Source: Candidatus Pelagibacter sp. (lineage in GTDB: Bacteria; Pseudomonadota; Alphaproteobacteria; Pelagibacterales; Pelagibacteraceae). From it: DNA of 23,131 nucleotides. Each line of letters starts with the position of its first letter. Positions within the stretch are counted from its first letter, which is position 1. Below, one piece after another: positions 22,770 to 23,131 of the stretch. A program made the position numbers and the translations under genes. The notes beneath the pieces are model-generated. The model saw nothing but the letters and a program-made list of their open reading frames with translations, ran no database searches and was not told the origin of the DNA. Where the stretch lies: assembly GCA_017880265.1 (NCBI GenBank), contig JAFJTK010000115.1:1-23131 (forward strand). The letters run 5' to 3'.

Positions 22770-23131
22770 ATGATCAATAAAAATCTAGCTCTTTTGACAG
22801 TTTGTCAGGTCTTTTCTTTTACGGCACCACCAATAACTGTTTTTATTAGTGGTATTGTGGGACTAAAAATTTCTCCAATTGCATCTCTTGCAACATTACC
22901 AACTTCACTTTCAATTGTTGGAACCGCAGTATTTACTATTTTTGCAGCGAAAATAATGAGTAAGATTGGAAGAAAAAAAGGTTTTATTTTATCATCTATA
23001 TATACAAGTTTAGCTTCATTACTTGGTGCATATTCAATTTATTCAGAAAATTTTATCTTATTTTGTTTTTCATGTTTTGTAATTGGAACTGGGATAGCAT
23101 TTACACATCAATACAGATTTGCGGCGGCTGA
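22770..23131 (+). CDS. MFS transporter, N-terminal part (cut by window end)
   Basis: The reading frame opens at ATG 22770, nine bases after the DUF4396 stop, and remains open to the last base, giving about 120 residues. These show three to four hydrophobic helices, and residues about 63-71 (MSKIGRKKG) match the motif A loop between helices 2 and 3 of major facilitator proteins, followed by a FCFSCFVIGTGIAF helix. The substrate is unknown and the rest of the gene lies outside the window. Confidence 0.75.
   Translation, partial: MINKNLALLTVCQVFSFTAPPITVFISGIVGLKISPIASLATLPTSLSIVGTAVFTIFAAKIMSKIGRKKGFILSSIYTSLASLLGAYSIYSENFILFCFSCFVIGTGIAFTHQYRFAAA

Overview
The window is an AT-rich, very tightly packed bacterial chromosome segment: 26 complete protein genes and one gene cut by the right edge. 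No intergenic gap exceeds about 95 bases, and many neighbours overlap by one base (TAATG) or four bases (ATGA). No RNA gene, insertion sequence, CRISPR array or phage-like gene was seen. The low GC, minimal spacers, alphaproteobacterial-type HisI and ETF-QO, and the dimethylglycine/sarcosine dehydrogenase with its electron-transfer genes point to a streamlined marine alphaproteobacterium of the SAR11 (Pelagibacter) type. This is inference from sequence character and gene content, not from a marker gene.

Layout. (1) 3-3106, plus strand: a non-haem Fe(II)/2-oxoglutarate oxygenase of the HalD/BesD family, an ECHDC3-like crotonase lacking the usual catalytic glutamates, a small anchored protein, a CoA-binding-fold protein, and a split YeeE/YedE-type pair of sulfur-compound permeases. 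(2) 3156-5827: a large BT1/MFS-like transporter, a flavodoxin-fold NAD(P)H oxidoreductase and a small exported DUF4864-like protein. (3) 5884-11657: a dimethylglycine/sarcosine dehydrogenase, EtfB, EtfA and ETF-ubiquinone oxidoreductase, together a full electron path from methylated glycines to the quinone pool. (4) 11659-12501, minus strand: hisI and a DUF2237 gene, converging on ETF-QO and divergent from folE. (5) 12578-15079: folE (GTP cyclohydrolase I), an AcuI-type acryloyl-CoA reductase and a LysR regulator. (6) 15174-18862: a three-gene ferric iron ABC importer behind a strong Fur-like operator, followed by AzlC/AzlD (18874-19877) and an EamA transporter. (7) 20862-23131: a single-domain rhodanese, a persulfide dioxygenase-rhodanese fusion, a DUF4396 membrane protein and the start of an MFS transporter.

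How they fit together. Oxidative demethylation of glycine-betaine breakdown products, with folate as one-carbon acceptor and ETF/ETF-QO as electron acceptor, is the clearest pathway. Iron uptake is likely Fur-controlled. The two ends of the window carry sulfur-related genes (import-type permeases at the left; persulfide oxidation and rhodanese at the right) that may belong to one physiology although they are about 18 kb apart. The most open questions are the substrate of the HxD-type HalD/BesD relative, the role of the glutamate-less crotonase, and the cargo of the YeeE-type pair.
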